Source: Narthecium ossifragum (taxonomy: Eukaryota; Streptophyta; Magnoliopsida; Dioscoreales; Nartheciaceae). Taken from it: 64,000 nucleotides of DNA. Below are positions 22,201 through 31,842 of this stretch, piece after piece (positions within the stretch are counted from its first letter, which is position 1; every line of letters begins with the position of its first letter). The stretch is from contig OY986966.1 in NCBI GenBank assembly GCA_963920575.1, positions 13,905,297 through 13,969,296 of the forward strand. Reading direction: 5' to 3'. The notes below the pieces were generated by a model, which searched no databases, was not told the DNA's origin, and was given only the letters and a program-made list of their open reading frames with translations. Both the position numbers and the translations under genes were made by a program.

Positions 22201-23302
22201 GTTTCGCGAGGACATCATATGTGATGCTCACTCTTTCCTTGATGCTGTTCATCCCAGAGGCATGACACAGTAACCTGGGCTTCGTTGCCAGCATAGGTGG
22301 CACCAGATGCAGAGTTCTTTCCTCCTTACCTCACCTGTTAGGAGGTGGAGGCAGAGTATCGACAGATAGCAGCCCCGTTGCAGTACTTTCTAGTGTCAGA
22401 GTGGACATCATGGTACGACAGACTTCATCTCTGTGATACTGAGGAGTACAGATTATAGCACAACATCTCACGGCATAGATGGACAGACGGTCAGAGAAGA
22501 CCATTCAGATCTCTTGTGAAGTGCTTGGAGCACATGTCATTATGCGGATGTCAGGCGACAAGATCATACCCAAGGGTGGGGTTCGCCTAGTAATGCAGTT
22601 GACAGCTCAGCACTGGCGTTGCACCGTTTGAGGCAGAGTCCTGCTTCTCACGCCATCTTTCTACATGTTAGGCTGACCTTGCAGAGATTTCGTTCACTGA
22701 TCCACATACCGTTATCCAATTTTCTGTTTAGAGAGTTGGCGCAGACTAGATTTAAAGATTTCTGATAGCTCAGAGGCAACGACTGTTGGAGACACAGTTG
22801 GCGACAGAGTGTCATTTCAGACAATACGACGCAGAGATCCAGTCAGGTTTGGCAGTAGAGTTGCTGAGGAGACGTCATTCAACTTCGTCAGGTGTCATCA
22901 GATGCAATGATTCGGGCTTGGGCCAGATACATTGCACAAGAGGACAACCAGTTCAGATGATCGGCAGGAGAGATCAGTCACGAGAGACAGGACGGTTCCG
23001 TCAGAGTTAGCCTTTTGAGGTACAGAGGTGTTGTAGGGGTAACTTGGGAGCGCTGGAGGCGCATGTGCAGTTTGTCCCAAGTAGTTCTCACCACGAGGTG
23101 TTTCTCTGTCTTGTGTGGTTGTTGCGGGCGTTGGTACCCAGTGGGTTGTGTTGCTGGCTGATGCCCGGTGCTTTGTGTGGTTGCTTGGGTTATGAGCTTG
23201 CTAACCTTTCTTGTATTGTGCAGGTGTGCTTGTTTTTGCTTTGTTGTTTCCGACCCAACTCTTATTGAATTTCGGGACGAAATTCCTTTAAGGGTGATAG
23301 GT
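19295..23302 (+). pseudogene. Non-coding internal region of D1 with relics of pol
   Basis: There is no usable frame. The first ~1.9 kb (19295-21250) is shared with B (33269-35157, opposite strand) and D3 (59854-62086), so it is a family feature. A short MTSQGEMCMY-like start near the usual gag position soon hits a stop. From 21300 on there are degenerate copies of the RNase H/integrase region. Around 22930-23090 the DNA aligns by eye with the integrase tail of B (GTTCAGATGATCGGCAGG; ACTTGGGAGCGCTGGAGG). A segment near 21700-21800 is repeated at about 22305-22400. It probably descends from an autonomous chromovirus. Confidence 0.6.
23287..23302 (+). promoter_or_regulatory. Polypurine tract of element D1
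   Basis: TTTAAGGGTGATAGGT directly before the LTR start TGTGAGGACC. The equivalent in B is read on the minus strand at 30561-30576. A second near-copy (TTTAAGGGTGATAG) lies internally at about 21240. Confidence 0.7.
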
Positions 23303-23641
23303 TGTGAGGACCCGTTCCTCCAACCTGGTCCGACCACGTTGGGTCGAGGGTCTGGTTTTGTGGATTGGCTCGGTTGGCCTTGGTTTGTGATTGGTTGATC
23401 GCATCACTGCTTTTGGACCCCATGGGCAATTTGGTAAAATTGAGCCCTGGTGGTCGGTTTCACACCTGCGTAGAGCACACATAGCCTTGATTGATGTATG
23501 TGATTGAATAGACAAAGTAGGAGTGTTCGGGATCGACAGATCCGAATGAGATTGCAAAGAGATATCGCAATTTGGGGTTTAGTCGGACTCGGTCCGATTA
23601 AACTGGCTAGACTAGGTCGGTTTAGCCACTTAAGTTTCTAA

Positions 23642-23678
<37 letters not shown>

Positions 23679-26232
23679 TTCCCTTTTCTTCTCCCCCGTG
23701 CCCGACCTCCCTCTTCTTCTTTTTTTCTCCTTTCTTCTCCTCTGCTCGCGACCGCGCCGGCCCTCTCCCCTCCTCCGGAGCTCCTTCGCCATCACCGCCA
23801 GCCACGTCCCTCCCGGGCTCTCCTCGTTCTCTCCTCGTTCTCTCCTTTCCCCCGAAACCAAGCGGCCTCACCTTCCCTCTTCTTCCCTTCTCTTCCCATC
23901 GTGCGTTAAAAACGGACTCCCGGTGATCTGGAGGTGGCAGCGGCGGCGAGGGCGTACTCCTTCCTTCCCTTCCCGTGGCGGCTCTTCTCCCCCTATCTTC
24001 CTTCTTCTTCGGCGACGGCTGTCAGTAAGGGAGTGCCCGGTGAACTCCCAGTGACTCCAGGCGGCGCTCCGATGACCTAGAGACGACGACGGCGATGGAG
24101 GACGGCGGATCACGGCGGATTAGCAAGGATTGAAGACTGGATTGGCGTTTAAGGTAGGGTTTCTACCTACAACTTTGGGTTAAGCTAGATCTAGGGTTTG
24201 GTTTGATTGTTTGTTGATTTCTTTGTGCTAATTAGTCCCCCTATGCATGCTTAGTAACAGATTGAAGATTCATGCGATTTGATTTGGGTTTTATCCGGAG
24301 TTTAACATGTTTTTCCCGGATTTCTTTGAGTGCTTTGTTCTTCGATGAACAGTCAGTTTCCAGCTCCGTTTCTGAGTTGTGTGAGCATGATCTCTAGTAC
24401 CTCTCATGATGAAAGTTGTAGATCATCGAAGCTACTTTCCATTGCCGCTTGTTTCATGATTTATGAATTTATATACAAGTTTTGGTGAATATTTTCCTAA
24501 ACTGCTGCGGAACAGGAATTAAGAAATTAGTCTATTAATTAAGTGGAAATTAGCCATCAATTAGATCTAATTCTTGGACATGACATTCCTAACATGCAAT
24601 TGAGTTCATGATCAAGTTTGATTTCAAGTTTGACATCAATTCGATGAGATTTCATCGCTTTTGGCCGAAGACCGAAATACGTGGTTTTCATCTATTTTCG
24701 TTCGTCCGTTTGAATTGGATTTCGGGTATGCGTATTGAGAACCATTAATGAGCATGTATGTTAAGTTTCATATTAATTGGACGGACATAGTGAAACCTAG
24801 GTTATACCCTAATCTTGTCGACTATATATAATTAAAGCATGATTAATCAATTATAACTTGTCTAATTCATCTACTATCCTGTATTGACGTTCTTACCAGT
24901 ATTCGGTAGATACATGATGATTTGATAAGTTTTGGGAGATTAATCCTTCGTTTTCTACATGGTTATTTATGTTGCTAATCTTCTAGCTTAATTAGCAATT
25001 GATTATGAAGTATGCTTAGTATCCATGTAATTTTTGGTAGAATGCTATCTATACATGTATTGCATACATTTATGTATCTAAGCCCTATGTGAGGCTTGTG
25101 GTTGAACCAAGGGAGTCATGCCCCTTGGGATGTTTAGATAATTAAATGGGCTGAAGGTGTTCCCTAGTTGATGTATATTGTATTTGTGGTTGATTGTTGT
25201 AATTGTGTGGCTGGGGGTATGTCCCTTTGTAGAAATTACGGTTGATGATTGTGGATGCCGTCATAATGCCGAAATTTGAATTGAGATGTTCGTTTACGGC
25301 CTATGTTGCCGTTGTTGTGGTAGATAGATCTGTAACTACTTTAGACCCCTTGCTATGTTTACCCTTTGGTAAGCTGTAGGCTATACCTAGCCCTGTATGT
25401 TGTGATGTCATACTGTTGCATACTTATATGTCTGTATTTCTGTGCGCGTGAGCATTGCATGCATTTGCTTGCACTAGAAGCATTCTGGCTAGGTGGTAGG
25501 CGATGGATTCGATCGCCGATCCAGGGTTCTCGGGTAGCCCGGATCTAGCCCTAGGATCGGGGTTTGGGTAGTCGAGGATTAGGACGTGATTGTCATAAAT
25601 GATTATGTTTGATATCATTCGAGGATTATTAGGTAGTCGGATTGGAATATTATATTGTTATTGAGGTGTAGAGGTCGTGTCGGATCTCCGAGGCCAAGCG
25701 CTAAGGATGGTTGTCAATGTCCCTGACATGTGTGTCCCCGTGAGGGATGGTACGACTGGGCTGGGTGGTACCTGGACAGGAGCCCGCAATCTTTGTTTCC
25801 TCTCCTTTATTCTTGGGTGAGGGTGGGACCTGGACAGGAGCCCTCGGGAATCGACGGGGTCATGGGGCCCTTGACATACCTTAGGCTTAGGCGGAGACCG
25901 ACATAGTTGCAGTCTCCCTTCCTTTCTGTGCGACGTAGTGTAGAACCCTACTGGGCATTGTTGCTCACCCTACCTGGGCTGCATCGGCGATGCAGATCGA
26001 TGCAGTTCCTTCTTTCAGGTGTTCTTCTAGAAGATAGCGTGAAATTTCGAGGTGTTCGAGGACTTGGAGCTTCGAGGACTTCTTCTACAGTTAACTTACA
26101 GTTTTAATCAATGATGTACTAATTGATGTATAATCTGATGTATCCAAGAAGAGAATGGCATGAGTATTAATTCAGTTGTATTTTAGAGATGTTGTAACAT
26201 TCTTTAATGTAATGATACTGAAGTTGTAAAAA

Positions 26233-26325
26233 GGCTTAATTGTGCTTTTGGTACCTGTAAAATTTTGGATATACCACTTTAGTACCTCTTGTTTTATAAT
26301 TAAGTTTTTAGTACCTATACTATTA
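26233..26325 (+). repeat. Left terminal inverted repeat of the Pack-MULE
   Basis: Pairs with 27271-27363 in reverse orientation with a few mismatches. Weaker pairing continues into the AGAGAG/CTCTCT-rich flanks. Confidence 0.88.
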
Positions 26326-26661
26326 AAATCGCTTCGTTTTGATCCGACCGTCTAACGGCGTCATTTTTTCGAACGGCAAACCGATCACTTCCCTTGCACG
26401 TGACGGGTTTGCCACGTCATCATCATCTCTAATCTCTCTTCTCTCTCTCGTCCTCTCTCTTCGGTGCACTCTCTCTCTCTCTGTCCTCTCTCTCTCTCTC
26501 TTGGTCAATAGCGATGAACTCGTTGGTGGGCGTCAATGGCCACGGTGTGATTGCCGGCCGTCGTCTCATGAGGAAAACAGAGAGGTAGAGAGAGAGATCT
26601 TCCCTGCAAAACCTACAACTAACGTACCCTTCTCCCAACCACCTCGGTACCCCATCTTCCT

Positions 26662-26670
26662 CTATTTAAA
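26662..26670 (+). promoter_or_regulatory. Captured TATA box ahead of the nsLTP fragment
   Basis: CTATTTAAA lies about 87 bp upstream of the ATG at 26757, a normal spacing for a short plant leader. The capture therefore seems to include the donor gene's core promoter and 5' UTR. Confidence 0.65.
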
Positions 26671-26756
26671 GACCACCATGCCAAGCACTTGCTGCAACAC
26701 CTAACTACAACATCTCCTAGAATTCAAGAGGGTCTGAACTAATTGAAGTAGTAGCA

Positions 26757-27048
26757 ATGGCTCGAGCTCAGGCTCTCTTCGCTGTGATGATCGGCTGCAT
26801 GATGGATGCCGGCGCCCGAGAGGCATCAACGGCGATCACAAGCGGCGCCGTGATTGGGAATCTGAGGCCATGCATCAGCTACACGACCAACGGAGGAGTC
26901 GTACCAGCAGCTTGCTGCAGTGGCATGCAAAGCCTGAACTCTGCCGCCAGGACCACCCCGGACCCCCGTCGCCGGGATGTCCGGACTCACGCCAGGGAAC
27001 GTCGCCGGCATCCCCAGGAAGTGCGGTGTTAACATTGGCCGGCGATGA
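26757..27048 (+). pseudogene. Captured non-specific lipid-transfer protein gene fragment, internally deleted
   Basis: ATG at 26757 in good context (GCAATGGC). The signal-peptide-like start MARAQALFAVMIG is followed by the mature nsLTP pattern: LRPCISYTTNGG (second Cys), VPAACCSGMQSLNSAA (Cys-Cys pair) and TTPD. The first Cys of the eight-Cys motif is Ser (AITSGAV). After TTPD the CxC segment is deleted. The C-terminal part (SGLTPGNVAGIPRKCGVNI) follows in another frame to a TGA at 27046-27048, while the original frame continues with basic residues to TAA at 27030-27032 (91 aa). The last Cys, normally beyond an intron, is absent. nsLTPs are secreted carriers of lipids; this copy cannot fold as one. 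It could still be transcribed and give small RNAs. Confidence 0.85.
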
Positions 27049-27270
27049 AGAGAGAGGGAGGAGAGACAGAGAGAGAGACTAGAAAGAGAGAGCACGAAAG
27101 AGAGAGGGAGGAGAGAGAAGTGAGATTAGAGATTCAGAGATGAGGTGGCAAAACCAATCAATCAAAATTGACTGAAAACCAGTCAAAATTGACTGAAAAC
27201 ACATGAGCGACGGATTGCCGTCAAGTCTGGATAATGACGTCTAACGGTAGGTATTAGATATGTTACATAC

Positions 27271-27363
27271 ATTAAATATAGGTATCAAAAACGTAATAAT
27301 AAAACTAGAGGTACTAAAGTGGTATATCCAAAATTTTACAGGTACCAAAAGCGTAATTAAGCC
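27271..27363 (-). repeat. Right terminal inverted repeat of the Pack-MULE
   Basis: Reverse complement begins GGCTTAATTACGCTTTTGG, matching the left end. Confidence 0.88.
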
Positions 27364-27555
27364 TTGTAAAAATTATAAAATGTACATTTTCTTGTGTTAT
27401 AATTATAAGGGAGATTCTGCTAAATTTTTATGAACTAGAGGACTTGATGGTTTAAATTCATAGCAGTTATTTATTAGTGCGCCTATTGATGATGTAAACA
27501 GGTTTAGGTGGCTCACGTCTTGATCTGGATGGGTTTTTTGGGTCGGGGCGTGACA

Positions 27556-27791
27556 ATAAAAATGCCCCTTGTCCTTGCTTTTGCTATGACATCGATCTCC
27601 TTTTCAACTTCAACATACTCATCCTCTTCGTCAGGCACTAAGATAGCTGACGACTGGCCCATGTTTTCCTCGACCAATGAGGTTGACGCTTCTGTATCAT
27701 CGGCCATGTCGGAAATATTTGAGTCACTCTCCACTGGACATTGTTGTCCAAGTTGATTGGAGAGTATGTAAGGATTGGCGATAACTAGAGT
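27556..27791 (-). pseudogene. Fragment of the oldest-layer Gypsy gag between D1 and D2
   Basis: The minus strand is open throughout: VIANPYILSNQLGQQ, then acidic SDMADDTEASTSLVEEN and VPDEEDEYVEVEKE, ending ARTRGIF at the D1 border. On the right it joins in frame with the FETMPL end at 51560 after removing D2. The acidic composition resembles the spacer between gag and protease of plant Gypsy elements; this is inferred. Confidence 0.55.
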
Positions 27792-28294
27792 TGTGAGGAC
27801 CCGCACCTCCAACCCGGTCCGACCGCGTGGGTCGAGGGTCTGGTTCGGTTGGTTTGGTCCAGTCGGCCTTGCTTTGCGATCCCCGCTGATCATTGCAGCT
27901 CCAGGGGTAATTTGGTAAATTACTCTTGCGGAGTTGGTTCCACACACGCCTAGCGCACACACTGCCTTGTGGTGATATATGTGTTTGATTAGACCAGTAA
28001 GAGTACCCAGATCGGAGGATCTGAGTTAGATCATACGGATCGAGATCTGAGCGGCTAGGATCAAATCCGGTTGATCGGACGGTCATGATCTAATTTTAAA
28101 CTATTAGTAAGTAAACCCTTAAATGCCATCCTCTTCTCTTGTTAGGGATTGGCCGCGATCCAATCCTCTTCTCTTGTTAGGGATCGGCCGCGATCCACTT
28201 CGAAAGAGAGAGAGAGAGAGATCCACCCGCGACCCAGCCGATCGAGAGGGAGAGAGAGAGTCCGGCGGTCGGAGAGGAGTTGGGCAACGGCGAC

Positions 28295-30560
28295 TGTCGC
28301 GCCCCGACCCGCGAAAGCCCAACCGGGCCGGGCGACGCGAACCGGAACCTAACTAAATGCGGAAATAAAGGCGAGGGGTTCCCCCAACTGACTGATTTCA
28401 CAATTCAATTTATAAGCACCCCTGAATATTACAACAAATTTAAAACCTCAACAGATATAACATAATATTCAAAAAAAAACCTCAAAGGGGTTACAACAGT
28501 TTATACATCATACTCCCGTAGGAGACTAACTATAACAAAAGTGTAGAATGATAATCACCGATCCTCAGACGCCGCCAGACACCGCCGCGCCACCAAACAC
28601 CTGCCCGGTAGGGGCTACTGAAGAAAAGCTGGCGCCTGCACCTACAAACGCAGCCCGGGTAGGAGTGAGGATAAAGCTCAGCAGGGTTCTACACTACGTC
28701 ACACAGACGGAAGGGGAACGCAAGAGTGTCGCCCTCGAGTAAGACCTGGGTGTATACAAGGGTCCCATAACCCCACCGCGTGTCCCTGAGGCCCAGGGGC
28801 AGCACTCAGTAGCAGGAACAACACTGGTGACACACCTACAGGAACCCGACACTGCAAGGTCAGCACAGTGGGACAGCGGCTACACCTCAGCATCTGACTC
28901 AAGGCCGACACGACCTCTATAATCACCAAGCAACATGTGTACCAGTCATCTAAGCCTATCATCAAATTTGACTGGACACCACAATTCAAACCGGGTCCTA
29001 AGTACCCGACCCCGGTCCTAGGGCTAAATCCGAGCTTCCAGCCTCGGGACGGCGATCCACAAATTACCCACGCCCTAACCATGCAACTAATGCACAACAG
29101 AGAATGCATGCTATGAACATACACAAGCAAGAGAAGTAGGCATGCAACAGTATGACAAGGCAGCATACAAGTCCAACCGGATCGCTGCAGCGGTACTACC
29201 AACCGCTGTCAGCCGATCCGCAGCGGGTCCCGGCATTACGACGGTACCACGACCGTCAACCGCGATCCCCCTGCAACGGGAAGCAACCCCGAAAACTTCA
29301 AACATATAATATTATATTAAAACACTAATCAAAACCACTAAAAACACTATTCAAGGCTGGCGGTCGATCAACGGATCGACCTTGGAAAAGCTAAGGTTGA
29401 CGGTCGATCAACGGATCTACCGTGAGGAGTTATTTTGCTATTTTTCAGGCTCACGGTCGACCGTGGAGACCGCGACGGTCGACCTTGGAGTCTGGCGGTT
29501 GATCCACGGATCAACCGTGGCACTGTTCATCAAGAACTCTGCTCTGACACAGCTTCGAAGAAAAATCACCACAACTCATAGAAAAATCGGAAAAATATAA
29601 AATCACTTGGGTTTGAAAGTAGACTCACATATCTACAACTCGTATTTCTCATAAAAATCCAAGATCATGCATGTATAAGCCGGAAAACTCGCCGCAAGCC
29701 GGCTGTTCTTCAAAAAACTGGAAATCCGAGATTTATCATGCATAAATCCTACTGAAATCTTAACCAAAGTTCATGAAACTTAAACCAGAGACTATATTAA
29801 GCAACAAGCATTCAACAACATAATTGCATCAAGATCTAACGGCTAGATTTAACTAAACCCATTAATTAACTCATGTAGGTAGAACACCTACCGGACTGCG
29901 CATTCCTCGGTTGATTCCTCGCGAGTTGATCACCAACAAGGTTCCAAACCACTTCAGGGATCTTTCTCTCATTGTCACGGATCCAACGAGCTTTAGAACT
30001 CCCAAAACGGTGGTCGGAGGAGGGAGAACGAAGGAGAAGAAGATGGCTGCCCCGGGAGGAAACAGAGGAACAAAACCAGAATTGTGGAAGAGAAGAAGGG
30101 AGAAGGAAGAAGAAGAGAAGGAAGAAGAAGAGAAGGAAGAAGGGGAAGAGAAGAGAAGGAGAAGGTAGGGGAAGGTCGGGGAAGGTAGGGGAAGGTGGGG
30201 AAAAATTGGAAGGAGAGGTCCTCTCTTCCCTGACAAAGGAGGACGACGGAAGCTGAACTGCTCTGCGCAGTTCAACTGCCCTGCGCACGAGTCCGATCGA
30301 TCGCTCCTTGGAGCGACCGATCGCTCAAGGGCCGTAAGCTGCCCAAAAGCAAGCTTCAGCGCGCCCGAGCTGGGATCTTCCGATCCCGGGTTCACCTAAC
30401 CATTCTAATCAAGCACTAACACAAACAAGGTCAGTGTGTGCATTCGCGGGTGTGAAACAAGCCGACAAGGCGCAATTTACCAAATTGCCCTTGTAGCCCA
30501 CAACGAGCCACGGGACTGATCCAGGCGGTCGACCCAGGAATGGAGGGACAGGTCCTCACA
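28295..30560 (-). repeat. 3' LTR of element B
   Basis: 2266 bp, closely matching the 5' LTR. At 29360-29520 there is a set of GGTCGATCAACGGATCGACC-type palindromes, including CACGGTCGACCGTG at 29452-29465. A single GATCGATC lies near 30296 (AGTCCGATCGATCGCTCC). The purine-rich plus-strand stretch at 30040-30200 has no support as a gene. Confidence 0.88.
29360..29520. promoter_or_regulatory. GGTCGATC/GGTCGACC palindrome cluster in the B LTR
   Basis: Four inverted pairs such as GGTCGATCAACGGATCGACC and GGTTGATCCACGGATCAACC. The copy in the 5' LTR is at about 47320-47485. It resembles the GATCGATC arrays of other families but with different outer bases. Confidence 0.65.
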
Positions 30561-30576
30561 TCCTAATACCCTTAAA
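30561..30576 (-). promoter_or_regulatory. Polypurine tract of element B
   Basis: The minus strand reads TTTTAAGGGTATTAGGA next to the LTR start TGTGAGGACC at 30560. Confidence 0.7.
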
Positions 30577-30634
30577 AGAAATCTCGTCCCGAGATTCGAT
30601 AAAGGTATGGCTCGGAAACAGAAAAATAGTTACA

Positions 30635-31573
30635 CTAAAAGACAGGACAAGAGGTGCCTCGAGATGAAAACAACTGTGGAAACTCTTGCCGCATGCGCGC
30701 CTCGCGCTCCCAGGTCATCTCCTCAGTGCCATTGTGCCTCCACAGTGCCTTGACCAAGGGAATCGTCTTACCCCGCAAGACCTGATCCCTCCGGTCAAGT
30801 ACTCGAATTGGCTGCTCGACGAACGTCGCGTCTGCCTCAAACTCGATGTCATCCACCCTGATGACATGAGACGGATCTGGGTGATACTTCCTCAGCATCG
30901 ACATATGGAACGTCGAATGCACAACAGACATGTGCTGAGGAAGGTCCAGGCGGTAAGCTACCTCGCCGATCCTCTCTAGGATCTCAAACGGCCCGACAAA
31001 CCTCGGAGCCGACTTACCACCCCTACCAAACCTGACGGACCCTCTGTACGGTGATGCTCGCAGGAACACCCTGTCGCCGACTGCAAACAATAACGATCGT
31101 CGCCTCTGATCTGCATAACTCTTCTGCTGGCTCTGAGCCGTCAGAAGTCTCTGCCTGATCTGCACTAACCTCTCTGACGACCGCCTAACGATGTCTGGAC
31201 CGGTGAGTGAGGCCTCTCCAACCTCTGTCCAGCACACTGGGGAACGACACGGCCTACCATACAACGCCTCGAAAGGTGCTACTCCAAGACTGGACTGGTA
31301 GCTGTTGTTGTAGGGGAACTCCACCAAGGGGACGTGCTCCTCCCAGCTGCCTCCGGCGTCAAGGATACATGCTCTCAGCATGTCTTCTAAGATCTGGATC
31401 GTCCGCTCTGACTGCGGATGGAACGCCGTACCTAAAGTCAGGAGTGTGCCAACTGCCTCCTGGAAGTCCCGCCAGAACCTGCTGGCGAACCTGGGGTCAC
31501 GGTCTGACATGATAGAAACTGGAACTCCATGTAGTCTGACCACCTTTTTGACGAGTGAACTGCTATGTGGCAC
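30635..31573 (-). pseudogene. Integrase C-terminal half with chromodomain-like tail (element B)
   Basis: 312 codons open. It begins near [21 protein letters not shown], which holds the second catalytic Asp. Then come [20 protein letters not shown] with the catalytic Glu, the [20 protein letters not shown] segment, [17 protein letters not shown], a [16 protein letters not shown] core, and a tail typical of Tekay/Del chromoviruses ([18 protein letters not shown], then [16 protein letters not shown]). Four residues usual between HPQ and SER (TDGQ) are missing, shortening the Asp-Glu spacing from 35 to 31. The zinc-binding domain and first Asp are absent. Inactive by both criteria. Confidence 0.88.
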
Positions 31574-31607
31574 ACATACTCATCTCATATGTGCTGACCT
31601 GACCTTT

Positions 31608-31842
31608 GCATCTGGTCTCTGGATCTGATCTCTACATCTAATCTCTGTATCTGATCTTTGCATCTAATCTCTGCATTTGATCTCTGCACCTAACCTCTGT
31701 ATCTGATCTCTGCATCTAATCTCTGTATCTGATCTCTGCATCTAATCTCCGTGTCTGATCTTTGCACCTAACCTCTGGATCTGGTCTCTGCATCTAATCT
31801 CTGTATCTGATCTCTGCATCTAATCTCTATATCTGATGCCAA
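31608..31842 (-). repeat. Short tandem repeat (ATCTCTGCATCTA)n upstream of the B integrase piece
   Basis: About 14-16 imperfect units of ATCTCTGYATCTRATCTC on the plus strand (AGATYAGATGCAGAGAT on the coding strand), just where the integrase N-terminal half should be. Confidence 0.8.

Larger units (their letters stand above)
26233..27363. mobile_element. Pack-MULE carrying an nsLTP gene fragment
   Basis: 1131 bp with exact 9-bp target duplications TTGTAAAAA (26224-26232 and 27364-27372); the uninterrupted LTR at 19087 confirms the empty site. The terminal inverted repeats begin GGCTTAATT and match closely for about 90 bp (GTACCTGTAAAATTTTGG; TACCACTTTAGTACCTCT), then patchily to about 200 bp. 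The 9-bp duplication and long inverted repeats identify a Mutator-like element. There is no transposase. The interior holds a TATA box, leader and coding start of an nsLTP gene, so it is a gene-capturing, non-autonomous element. Confidence 0.9.
13001..27555 (+). mobile_element. Element D1: long-LTR Tekay/Del-like element, non-coding, with two nested insertions
   Basis: LTRs of about 3.1 kb (13001-19279 and 23303-27555 once nested DNA is removed) begin TGTGAGGACCCG and end GGGGCGTGACA. A Met-tRNA primer site and a polypurine tract bound a 4 kb internal region with no usable ORF, only scrambled traces of pol. The flanks AAAGA and ATAAA match poorly, but removing D1 restores an open frame in the surrounding old gag, which supports the boundaries. 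Confidence 0.85.
23303..27555 (+). repeat. 3' LTR of element D1, interrupted by a Pack-MULE
   Basis: About 3.1 kb of LTR plus the 1.13 kb MULE. It carries a (CT)n run at 23644-23676, the same pyrimidine-rich stretch, donor-like GGTAGGG at 24154 and acceptor-like TTCTTTCAG at 26018 as the 5' LTR, and the palindrome TGCATCGGCGATGCA at 25980-25994. Confidence 0.87.

Noticed and set aside
26757..27032. Functional nsLTP host gene
   Set aside because: It lacks the first Cys, the CxC segment and the C-terminal Cys, and lies between MULE inverted repeats with a 9-bp duplication.
12996..27560. Exact target duplication for D1
   Set aside because: AAAGA and ATAAA share only three of five bases. The boundary is supported instead by LTR ends and by the rejoined gag frame.
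29866..30395. Ser/Phe/Leu-rich minus-strand frames in the B LTR
   Set aside because: They come from a GAAGAAGG-type purine run inside an LTR, appear in two frames at once, and are repeated at 47815-48329 with indels.
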